From a virus, in the IMG/VR virus record IMGVR_UViG_3300043446_005743, positions 1 through 25,679 of that record: a DNA stretch of 25,679 nt. One strand, given 5' to 3'. The position numbers and the translations under genes were made by a program. The notes under the pieces were generated by a model. That model searched no databases. It had not been told where the DNA came from and saw only the letters and a list, made by a program, of their open reading frames with translations. Below, one piece after another: positions 16,138 to 22,756 of the stretch (position 1 is the stretch's first letter; each line of letters opens with the position of its first letter).

Positions 16138-17058
16138 ATGAACAGTAGAGTAAAAGAATTACTCAAGCTGAAATTCGGAAAATTCAAAAGCGTGTCGGGC
16201 GGCAGTTACAGGATTGCCTGCCCGACATGCGATCCGAAGCACAGCAAAAAAATGAAAAGGTACATCAGCCCAGGATGGGCTGAGAGCCGTTGCTTCATTT
16301 GTGAGAAAACTATCCCAATAGCTGAGCTTTTGGGAGAAAAGATAATTTTTGAACGCTCTGAAACTGCGGAAGAACTTGAAGAATACAAGTATGCCAAAAT
16401 ACTACCATATCATAACGCCTTAAAGTTGAGTGATATGGATTCTTCTTCTCCCGCTATACAGTTTATGACAAAAGATCATCTGTATAACTTTCAGTATTAT
16501 GATAGTCTTGGAATAAGATACATTCCTGCGGGCTGTGGAATAAATGTGAGTTTTGATAGTGGTTTTACGGTGAACACCAGTGAAAGTCTATTCTTTCCTG
16601 TGTTTGCAAAAGATAATACATATGCAGGCTGGCAGCTGCGCTTTGTGCCTGGCACATGGAATGGCGATAGATTTCAGTTTATGCGATATATGCATTTGTT
16701 TCCTAAGGGTAATCACATTTTCAACTACTCTTTCGCAAAAGCCTACAAAGATGTGGTTGTTGTTGAAGGAGTGAAGAAGGCCCTAAAATTAGCGAATGCT
16801 GTAGCTACATTAGGAAAAGGCATATCTTCGGCACAGAAACAACTGATACAGGAGTGGAAAATAATAACCCTTATTCTAGACGGAGAAGAAAAAACTCAAG
16901 AGCTAGCCAGAGATATACAGCAGGAATTTATACAGAATGGAAGAAAATGCGTAAACATAGACCTGAGGAAATATGGCTTTGAGTCTCCAGATGAGACCAC
17001 ATCCGAGCAACTACAAAGCATAATCATAAAAGAACATGGAGAACAAAGAAGTAGATAA
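16138..17058 (+). CDS. DnaG-type DNA primase
   Basis: The 306-residue protein combines an N-terminal zinc ribbon (C28/C31 and C52/C55) with a TOPRIM catalytic region, the minimal layout of a DnaG-like primase that makes RNA primers on the lagging strand. TOPRIM landmarks are the catalytic Glu in VVVVEG (E210) and a second acidic motif LILDGEE (D248, E250), where the usual form is DxD. A basic region between them, including GWQLRFVPGT near 162, may hold template. It is far shorter than cellular DnaG and lacks a visible helicase-binding C-terminal domain. It overlaps the following gene by 23 bases. Confidence 0.87.
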   Translation: MNSRVKELLKLKFGKFKSVSGGSYRIACPTCDPKHSKKMKRYISPGWAESRCFICEKTIPIAELLGEKIIFERSETAEELEEYKYAKILPYHNALKLSDMDSSSPAIQFMTKDHLYNFQYYDSLGIRYIPAGCGINVSFDSGFTVNTSESLFFPVFAKDNTYAGWQLRFVPGTWNGDRFQFMRYMHLFPKGNHIFNYSFAKAYKDVVVVEGVKKALKLANAVATLGKGISSAQKQLIQEWKIITLILDGEEKTQELARDIQQEFIQNGRKCVNIDLRKYGFESPDETTSEQLQSIIIKEHGEQRSR

Positions 17059-17599
17059 ACAGCTGATTGATGACCTGATTTTCTATTACGTAGAGAAAAA
17101 GAGAACTACAGATAAAAGATATAATTACAAGCCGAACGAGAAATACGATGAGTATTTCAACGAAGCTGCTGCACTATGCACCAAGCTGAGCATTCACCCT
17201 GCGGAATATGTGCAGCATATGTACAATAGGATGCACGATAAGAAAAATTTTTTCTCACCCATACATTTAAGAGGTAGAGGTGTAGAGCAGTATTTTAAAA
17301 ATTTATCTGAAAGCGACGAGTTATGGAAGGCGGAGATCACATCAGCAACCATAGATATTGCAGATGTATGGCAGCAGCAGTTGGACCTAGCCATGCGATT
17401 TGTACGTAGAGGAGAAGCTGTGGAAAGCGTATTGCTTGATTCAAGAATTGCGTTTTTTGCCTGGTTCAGGATCTTGGCTACTCCAGAGAAAAACAGCAAG
17501 ATCATACAAAAATACAAAAAAATTGCTAAGCAAGAATTGAACCCTAGGATTATAGACTTCATAAAGCAGGAAAACCTAGACCTTGATCGCCTATTATGA
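17036..17599 (+). CDS. Hypothetical protein between primase and helicase (loader candidate)
   Basis: The 187-residue protein is helical, without a visible Walker motif or zinc site. It overlaps the primase by 23 bases and the DnaB-like helicase by ATGA, so the three are translated together. In many phages a helicase loader or primase-helicase accessory protein sits here, so that is the natural hypothesis, but no sequence motif confirms it. A basic, aromatic-rich segment (FFSPIHLRGRGVEQYFKNL, about 75-93) and the C-terminal region are possible interaction surfaces. Confidence 0.7.
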   Translation: MENKEVDKQLIDDLIFYYVEKKRTTDKRYNYKPNEKYDEYFNEAAALCTKLSIHPAEYVQHMYNRMHDKKNFFSPIHLRGRGVEQYFKNLSESDELWKAEITSATIDIADVWQQQLDLAMRFVRRGEAVESVLLDSRIAFFAWFRILATPEKNSKIIQKYKKIAKQELNPRIIDFIKQENLDLDRLL

Positions 17600-19011
17600 G
17601 TGAGCTTTACAACGACTCAGACTATCTGGAGCTGACTATCAAATGTTTGTTCAGAGATAGATTGGTACTACAAAAAGCCGCAGATTTGCAGGTGAGACCT
17701 GAAGACTTTGGCACCATCAACATATACAATGCTTTCGTTGCTGCAGCATTAGAGATAGGAAAAACCTCATCAGGACCTATTAGTGACCAGCTATGCCTGG
17801 CCTATTTGAAAACAAAGCTAAAAGAATATAATATTCTGCAGGCAGAAATGTCTAGCGTGATGACCTTCTGGGAGTATATATATAACGATGAGCCTATCAC
17901 AGCAGACTATGTCCTGCAGCATTTCGCAGATTTTATAAAATTCAGAAGATATCAATTACTTAAGATAGGTAGTCACGTTACTCCGGAATCTCTGGTGCAG
18001 GAAGCCGGTCGGTTGGTGGCAGACATCAACTTAAAAAACTCCTCAGATTCTGTAAGGATGTTTGACCCTTTTGAGCAGCTTGTGCTGATCGAATACAAGG
18101 AAAGTTTGATGACAGGCTTCCCGGGTGTAGATGCTTCTACAAAAGGACTAAACTATCAGGAGCTCGGCTTGATACTAGGGCATAGCGGTTCAGGCAAAAC
18201 AGCCATGGCTGTGTACTCCGCCTTGAAAAACGCTCAAGCAGGTAAAAAAGTTTTATACATCTCTTTAGAGGAGCCTGCCGAAAACATCTGTTCGCGTTTA
18301 TACAGCAATATATTCAGAATACCCTACACTGACCTACACAAAGGTTCAGTATTGATGCAGCAGGATTTAAGAAATGCTTTTGAAAGTATGGATGCACGTG
18401 ATAAGTGCTCGTTGAGAAATTTCAAGGTACATGATTTGAGATATGTGTCGCCTGTGAGCTGCAAGTACCTCAAGACATACCTAGACCAGCTGTACAGCGA
18501 TACAGGCTATCATCCTGATTTGATTTATATTGATCAGCTGGACTACCTGACCACATCAGATAAATATGATGCGGAATGGTTAAAATACTCTAAAGCTGCT
18601 TTTGAAGTGGAAGATTTATCCAACCATCTGATAGGTGGACAGCATAAGTTTAGCATCTGGTTATTGCATCAGGCGGCAGGTAAGATGACCAGAAAATATA
18701 CCAATGCTGAAATCAGCGGCTTCAAGGGTGTAATCAAGCCTGTGGATATTGCGCTAGCCATAGGCAGAGATTCTCCTCAAGATACCACTGTAAGCATCTT
18801 CTCCTTAAAGTCTCGACATGCTAAAAACTGTCAGTTTGACTATTTTGCAGAGCTCGAGTTTATGAACTTCCAGCAGCTGGATAAAGCTGCTGAAGCAAGA
18901 GCAGACGAAGAGAAGAAAGATAGATCCCAGAGAACAGGCGGAAATTTCAAAAACATACCTTCAAGAGCTCCATTATTACCTGCAGCAGGAACAGGATTTT
19001 TAGCATCATGA
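17596..19011 (+). CDS. DnaB-like replicative helicase
   Basis: This 471-residue protein has the DnaB layout: a helical N-terminal domain (about 1-150) and a RecA-fold motor. The motor contains GLILGHSGSGKTA (Walker A 195-202), VLYISLEEP just after, a Walker B segment LIYIDQLDYL near 309-318 and ISGFKGVIKPVDIALAI toward the end, with a final SLKSRHAK basic patch. Members form hexamers that unwind DNA 5' to 3' at the fork. The C-terminal 45 residues are Glu/Lys-rich and then Pro/Ala-rich, probably a flexible tail. The start and stop both lie in ATGA overlaps. Confidence 0.9.
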   Translation: MSELYNDSDYLELTIKCLFRDRLVLQKAADLQVRPEDFGTINIYNAFVAAALEIGKTSSGPISDQLCLAYLKTKLKEYNILQAEMSSVMTFWEYIYNDEPITADYVLQHFADFIKFRRYQLLKIGSHVTPESLVQEAGRLVADINLKNSSDSVRMFDPFEQLVLIEYKESLMTGFPGVDASTKGLNYQELGLILGHSGSGKTAMAVYSALKNAQAGKKVLYISLEEPAENICSRLYSNIFRIPYTDLHKGSVLMQQDLRNAFESMDARDKCSLRNFKVHDLRYVSPVSCKYLKTYLDQLYSDTGYHPDLIYIDQLDYLTTSDKYDAEWLKYSKAAFEVEDLSNHLIGGQHKFSIWLLHQAAGKMTRKYTNAEISGFKGVIKPVDIALAIGRDSPQDTTVSIFSLKSRHAKNCQFDYFAELEFMNFQQLDKAAEARADEEKKDRSQRTGGNFKNIPSRAPLLPAAGTGFLAS

Positions 19012-21719
19012 GTGAAATAATTAAGAAACAAAAAATAGAAGTTAAACCGAATTTTGTTGAGGGGTCTCAGCCTGAGCTGATGATTGTGTTTTCGCATCCA
19101 GGTAAAGACGACCTAGAGGCTGGATGCTTCGGCGAAGCAGGTATGGCTACAGAGGTATTATCCGCCCTCAGTGGGGCAGGTATTCCTCTGGAGAAGGTAT
19201 ACTTCACAGGTATGGTCAGACACGGTATAGGTAATAAACCTAAACCCTCAGCAGAAGATATTGAAGAGTGGTCAAAGAAGCTGGATGAAGATATCGAGAC
19301 AGTAAAGCCCAGACTGATCATGCCGCTAGGGGCGGAGGTATTCAAGCGGATAATGAAATCCAACACCAAGATGGGAGATTATTTAGGGGAAATCGTGGAT
19401 ACTGCCTACGGTAAAGTTTTAGCCAACTATGCCCCCGGCATGATCGTGGTGATGGACCCTACCAAACGTCCTGAGTTTCGAGAAAATTTTGTGCTCGCAA
19501 AAAGATTTCTCGACAATAAGTTAAATTATAAAAATTATAAGTATGTTGTTATTGAAGACCCTCAAGACAACATAGCCATGCTCAATGCGTATATTAGCCG
19601 TGGAGAATTTCAGATAGGTTATGATGCAGAGTGGTTCGGTGAAAAATTTACGGACGATGAAGTGATGTATGAATTTCAGTACAGTTGTGAAAAGGATTTT
19701 GCGGTCGTATTGAATATCTCTAAAGATGGTATTACAGAGAATAGAGAGCTTCTGGACACCATGAAGATCATGCTAGAACATCCCAACGTAAAGCGTATGG
19801 GATGGAATATCCGTGCTGACGATCTGAGACTAACTCATAGAGGATTCAAGCTGGCTGATGAGACGCTAGCTTTCGACGGTATGAAAGCAGTGGCGTTTTT
19901 TGATTCTAGGCTAAGTAAAGGTCTTGAGACGGGAATCAAGTACTTCACTGAATACCCTCCATATTACACTGCGCTAAATAAAAAAATTAAAGAACATAAA
20001 CTTGGTAAAGCTGAACTAGCCAAGCTGAAGTTTTTGGAGCCTGATATATACTACCATTATTGCGCGGGAGACGCTGTAAGCCACAGAGAAGCCTGCTTGA
20101 ACATGAAGGCATCTTTTCCTGAAAATTTGAAAAGTTGCTATTATGATATCTATCTGCCACTGACCAGCTACTTCACAGACATGGAGTTTACTGGTATCGG
20201 TATAGATAAGAAGGTATTGCAAGATCTCACCGACAAGTATCTGCAAAAATATAACGAGTTAAAAGCAGAATTGATAGGCTATCTAAAAGATGAGTTTGGT
20301 GTGGAAGATTTTAATCCAAATTCTTCTCCGCAAAAAAAGTCACTTCTTTTTGAGACGCTTAAAGTGACACCAGCCTACTACACCAAATCAGGCAAATCTC
20401 CCAAGTCCAAAGTTTGGTACGATAGACAGAAACCTCAGACTCAAAAATTATACGAGCCTAGCACCAACGGTAAAAGTTTAAGTACAATTAAATTTCAGCT
20501 AGAAGAGCAGCTCGAGATATATTCAGATAACCCAGACTTAATGAGAGTGCATAAGGCGATTACTCTTTTGCTGAACCTGAATCGTGTGGGAGTATTTGCC
20601 ACGAAGTTTCTATCCAAAAAAGGCATAACTTCAGACGCGGACAGCCCTGACAACGAAATTGATGATGATGAAGAACCTCTCAAACAGAGCTATTGGGCAG
20701 CAATCTGTAAGGACGGTAGAATACATGCCAGCTTTTTTGAGTGCTTGAAAAACTTTAGGGCAAGCAGCAGCCCTAATGTGCAAAACCCAGCCTCAAAGGT
20801 TTTGGCATATATTCCGGATATCTTTGTACCTGGTTACAGTAAATTTAGCGACGAAGATCAAAAGAAGCATAAGCATTTGCTACCAGATAACATCAGAAAT
20901 ATTTTTTATACCGGTAAATCTGATTTCTATTGGGCTGAGCTGGATGTGGCTGGAGCAGACTTGGCTATCATGGCCTTTCTCTCTGGTGACGCACAGTTTA
21001 TCCACGACATCAGAGCAGGAAACTTTCATCAGACCAAGATGAGGGAATACTTTAACGATGGTACGTTAACCAAAAAAGATGTTTCAAAATATGTAATTGC
21101 CAAAAGCATCACGTTCCGTGTTTCCTATACCGCAGGGCTCGAATTCGCTGCTGTACCTATCCAGGCAGACATTTATGCTGAAAATGGGTTGCATGTAGGG
21201 GAAGAGACACTAAAGTATGCGCTAGAAACTTGGAAGAGATATGACAAGTATATGCTGTTCAGAGATAGATGTGTACAAGAAGTACAGAACCACAAAAGAA
21301 TAACCAACGCCAGAGGACTGATATTGAACTATGAGGAAACAGATAACTTTGGAATACTTGCAGGCTGGATGAATGAAAGTCTTGCTTTTCCGGTTGCAAG
21401 TGAGTTAGCTTGGTTTATGTGGGAATGTTCGATAAACCTAAAAACCCTTCTTAAAAATGAAGGGTTATGGATGAAATATGTGCTGCCTGTGAATACTGTG
21501 CATGATGCAGGCTATTGGGCAGTACACAAAGATCTGGTGAATGACGGCAGCATACAAGAGATACTGAAGTATGTATTTTGTCACTACACCAAGTTGGCCA
21601 CCGGAGACAACGTGGGATGCGAGTTATCTATTACTGACAGATGGAAAGGTAAAGAAAAAGTCTTCGAGAAAGAAACAGCTTGGAATTTTGGCAAAAATCA
21701 ATGGGAATGGAAACATTAA
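19008..21719 (+). CDS. DNA polymerase I with N-terminal UDG-like domain
   Basis: This 903-residue replicative polymerase has three parts. Residues about 20-170 resemble a family 4/5-type uracil-DNA glycosylase (HPGKDDLEAGCFGEAG, VYFTGMV with KPKPSAEDIEEW, IMPLGAEVF), an arrangement known from SPO1-type phage polymerases. Residues about 200-365 are a DEDDy 3'-5' proofreading exonuclease: D206-x-E208, N267-x3-D271 and Y351-x3-D355. The A-family polymerase follows. Motif A is LDVAGADLA with metal-binding D646, and D651 sits where Glu is usual. Motif B is KYVIAKSITFRVSY with K699, F703 and Y707, and Y695 sits where Arg is usual. Motif C is HDA at 832-834, where HDE is usual. The two metal-binding Asp residues are kept, so activity is likely. 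Confidence 0.93.
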   Translation: MSEIIKKQKIEVKPNFVEGSQPELMIVFSHPGKDDLEAGCFGEAGMATEVLSALSGAGIPLEKVYFTGMVRHGIGNKPKPSAEDIEEWSKKLDEDIETVKPRLIMPLGAEVFKRIMKSNTKMGDYLGEIVDTAYGKVLANYAPGMIVVMDPTKRPEFRENFVLAKRFLDNKLNYKNYKYVVIEDPQDNIAMLNAYISRGEFQIGYDAEWFGEKFTDDEVMYEFQYSCEKDFAVVLNISKDGITENRELLDTMKIMLEHPNVKRMGWNIRADDLRLTHRGFKLADETLAFDGMKAVAFFDSRLSKGLETGIKYFTEYPPYYTALNKKIKEHKLGKAELAKLKFLEPDIYYHYCAGDAVSHREACLNMKASFPENLKSCYYDIYLPLTSYFTDMEFTGIGIDKKVLQDLTDKYLQKYNELKAELIGYLKDEFGVEDFNPNSSPQKKSLLFETLKVTPAYYTKSGKSPKSKVWYDRQKPQTQKLYEPSTNGKSLSTIKFQLEEQLEIYSDNPDLMRVHKAITLLLNLNRVGVFATKFLSKKGITSDADSPDNEIDDDEEPLKQSYWAAICKDGRIHASFFECLKNFRASSSPNVQNPASKVLAYIPDIFVPGYSKFSDEDQKKHKHLLPDNIRNIFYTGKSDFYWAELDVAGADLAIMAFLSGDAQFIHDIRAGNFHQTKMREYFNDGTLTKKDVSKYVIAKSITFRVSYTAGLEFAAVPIQADIYAENGLHVGEETLKYALETWKRYDKYMLFRDRCVQEVQNHKRITNARGLILNYEETDNFGILAGWMNESLAFPVASELAWFMWECSINLKTLLKNEGLWMKYVLPVNTVHDAGYWAVHKDLVNDGSIQEILKYVFCHYTKLATGDNVGCELSITDRWKGKEKVFEKETAWNFGKNQWEWKH

Positions 21720-21734
21720 CACACTCAAATCAAA

Positions 21735-21956
21735 ATGAATAAAAACACACTCACAAAAAGATACCTGACAGTAGGTAGAAAAAGAATTATGGGGTCACAC
21801 AAAGCACCTCACTCGCTATTTGAGGGAACCACGCTCAAGCCTGCTGAAGATCCTAACAAAGGACTCATCAGCGCACACACAGGTAATCCATTATATATTA
21901 ACATGGCCAGAGAGCTATACAACCAAAGCCTAGGTAGACCCACGATTTACGGATAA
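21735..21956 (+). CDS. Small hypothetical protein after polymerase
   Basis: The 73-residue basic protein begins 15 bases after the polymerase stop. It contains TKRYLTVGRKRIMGSHK and later HTGNPLYINMARELYNQSLG. No family or motif is recognised. The short spacing suggests it shares the polymerase transcript. Confidence 0.6.
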   Translation: MNKNTLTKRYLTVGRKRIMGSHKAPHSLFEGTTLKPAEDPNKGLISAHTGNPLYINMARELYNQSLGRPTIYG

Positions 21957-22003
21957 AAACACGCAAGAAATCCCTTCCGTCAGAATTATCTGCAACAGGA
22001 TCA

Positions 22004-22342
22004 ATGCAAACAAACAAAACAACTAGTATGACTACAACAAACAAAACCACCCCCACCACCAAAACCACCAAGTGCACCGCACCCGTCAGATACAAATTCA
22101 CCAAAATCAAGCAGCCCACAGTAGTGAGCCGTAAAGTGTGTGGAGTATCCACGCGCGGAATTAAGCTTGAAAATAATTTGTATTATTTTGTGAGCGATCT
22201 TGTAGAAGGTTTTGGTCGTGGGTTCCTGAAATCCTTGGAATCTTCGATCATTAAAATGCGGATTAAAGATAAGAATAACAGCCAAACACGCAGACTTGTT
22301 AAAGCAACAGATCTGCCCAAGAAAATGTCCGTTCGTAGCTAG
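22004..22342 (+). CDS. Hypothetical protein with Thr/Lys-rich N-terminus
   Basis: The 112-residue protein starts with a low-complexity Thr/Asn/Lys stretch (residues about 2-25). A likely folded part follows (RYKFTKIKQPTVVSRKVCGV, then YYFVSDLVEGFGRGFLKSL) with a basic tail. An in-frame ATG at 22028 is an alternative start. The N-terminal bias partly reflects A/C-rich DNA. No family is recognised, and it is probably cytoplasmic and basic. Confidence 0.55.
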   Translation: MQTNKTTSMTTTNKTTPTTKTTKCTAPVRYKFTKIKQPTVVSRKVCGVSTRGIKLENNLYYFVSDLVEGFGRGFLKSLESSIIKMRIKDKNNSQTRRLVKATDLPKKMSVRS

Positions 22343-22421
22343 TAAATATAAAGTTTGGTAAATAATGTTCCCCCCAGGACACATTAGAAACTAAGCGTAG
22401 TAACAACCAAAAAAAAACATT
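22343..22421 (+). promoter_or_regulatory. Leader of ubiquitin-like gene, possible promoter
   Basis: This 79-base gap is the longest gene-free stretch in the right half and lies directly before the candidate ubiquitin-like gene. It contains AT-rich TAAATATAAAGTTTGG near 22343-22358, which is close to but not an exact fit for the Bacteroidota TAnnTTTG element, then a C-run and an A-run before the ATG. A dedicated promoter here would explain the terminator after the single gene, but that is inference. Confidence 0.25.
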
Positions 22422-22673
22422 ATGTACTCCATCCAAATCGCAGACAAAACCGGCCACACCACAGTAGCAGACCTGGACGTTGATCAGGCTGTAGCCCAAA
22501 TCGTCCAGAACGCCCAGAGTAACGCTCGCTGGGTGTTCATTAACGGCGAGAAATTCGAGTTCCAAGGAACCGACTTCAGCACAGCACACAACACCCAGAA
22601 ACTTCGCTCAAAACTTGAGCAGGTTGGAGAGCAAGCTGCAATCCTGCTGACGGGTGTACTCGTCGGCGGATAA
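22422..22673 (+). CDS. Candidate ubiquitin-like protein with C-terminal Gly-Gly
   Basis: This 83-residue protein has a ubiquitin-like layout. Strand 1 is MYSIQIAD (1-8), then a TGH turn and strand 2 TTVADLDV (about 13-20). A helix follows at about 20-33 (DQAVAQIVQNAQ), then RWVFINGEKFEF (37-47), which parallels ubiquitin's RLIFAGKQLED hairpin, and a last strand AAILLTGVLV. The protein ends exactly in GG (82-83), the residues an E1 would adenylate and conjugate. Since nothing follows the Gly-Gly, no maturation cut would be needed. E1 and JAB genes lie 2-3 kb downstream. No cysteine is present. The fold is inferred from pattern, not alignment scores. A small hydrophobic-tailed membrane protein is the main alternative. 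Confidence 0.55.
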   Translation: MYSIQIADKTGHTTVADLDVDQAVAQIVQNAQSNARWVFINGEKFEFQGTDFSTAHNTQKLRSKLEQVGEQAAILLTGVLVGG

Positions 22674-22695
22674 TCCCCCCAACAAAAAAACCATT

Positions 22696-22726
22696 AGCCC
22701 CGGAGAGAAATCTCCGGGGCTTTTTT
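22696..22726 (+). terminator. Strong Rho-independent terminator
   Basis: AGCCCCGGAGA (22696-22706) pairs perfectly with TCTCCGGGGCT (22711-22721) around a GAAA tetraloop, followed by a run of T residues to 22726. It lies 23 bases after the candidate ubiquitin-like gene and before the 712-residue gene, so most transcription of the small gene should stop here. Confidence 0.93.
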
Positions 22727-22756
22727 AGGCCCAAATCACACAACACATCCAACACT

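Noticed and set aside
22001-22384. Minus-strand frames over the Thr/Lys-rich gene and its leader
   Set aside because: They mirror an A/C-rich low-complexity tract and lack any supporting context.
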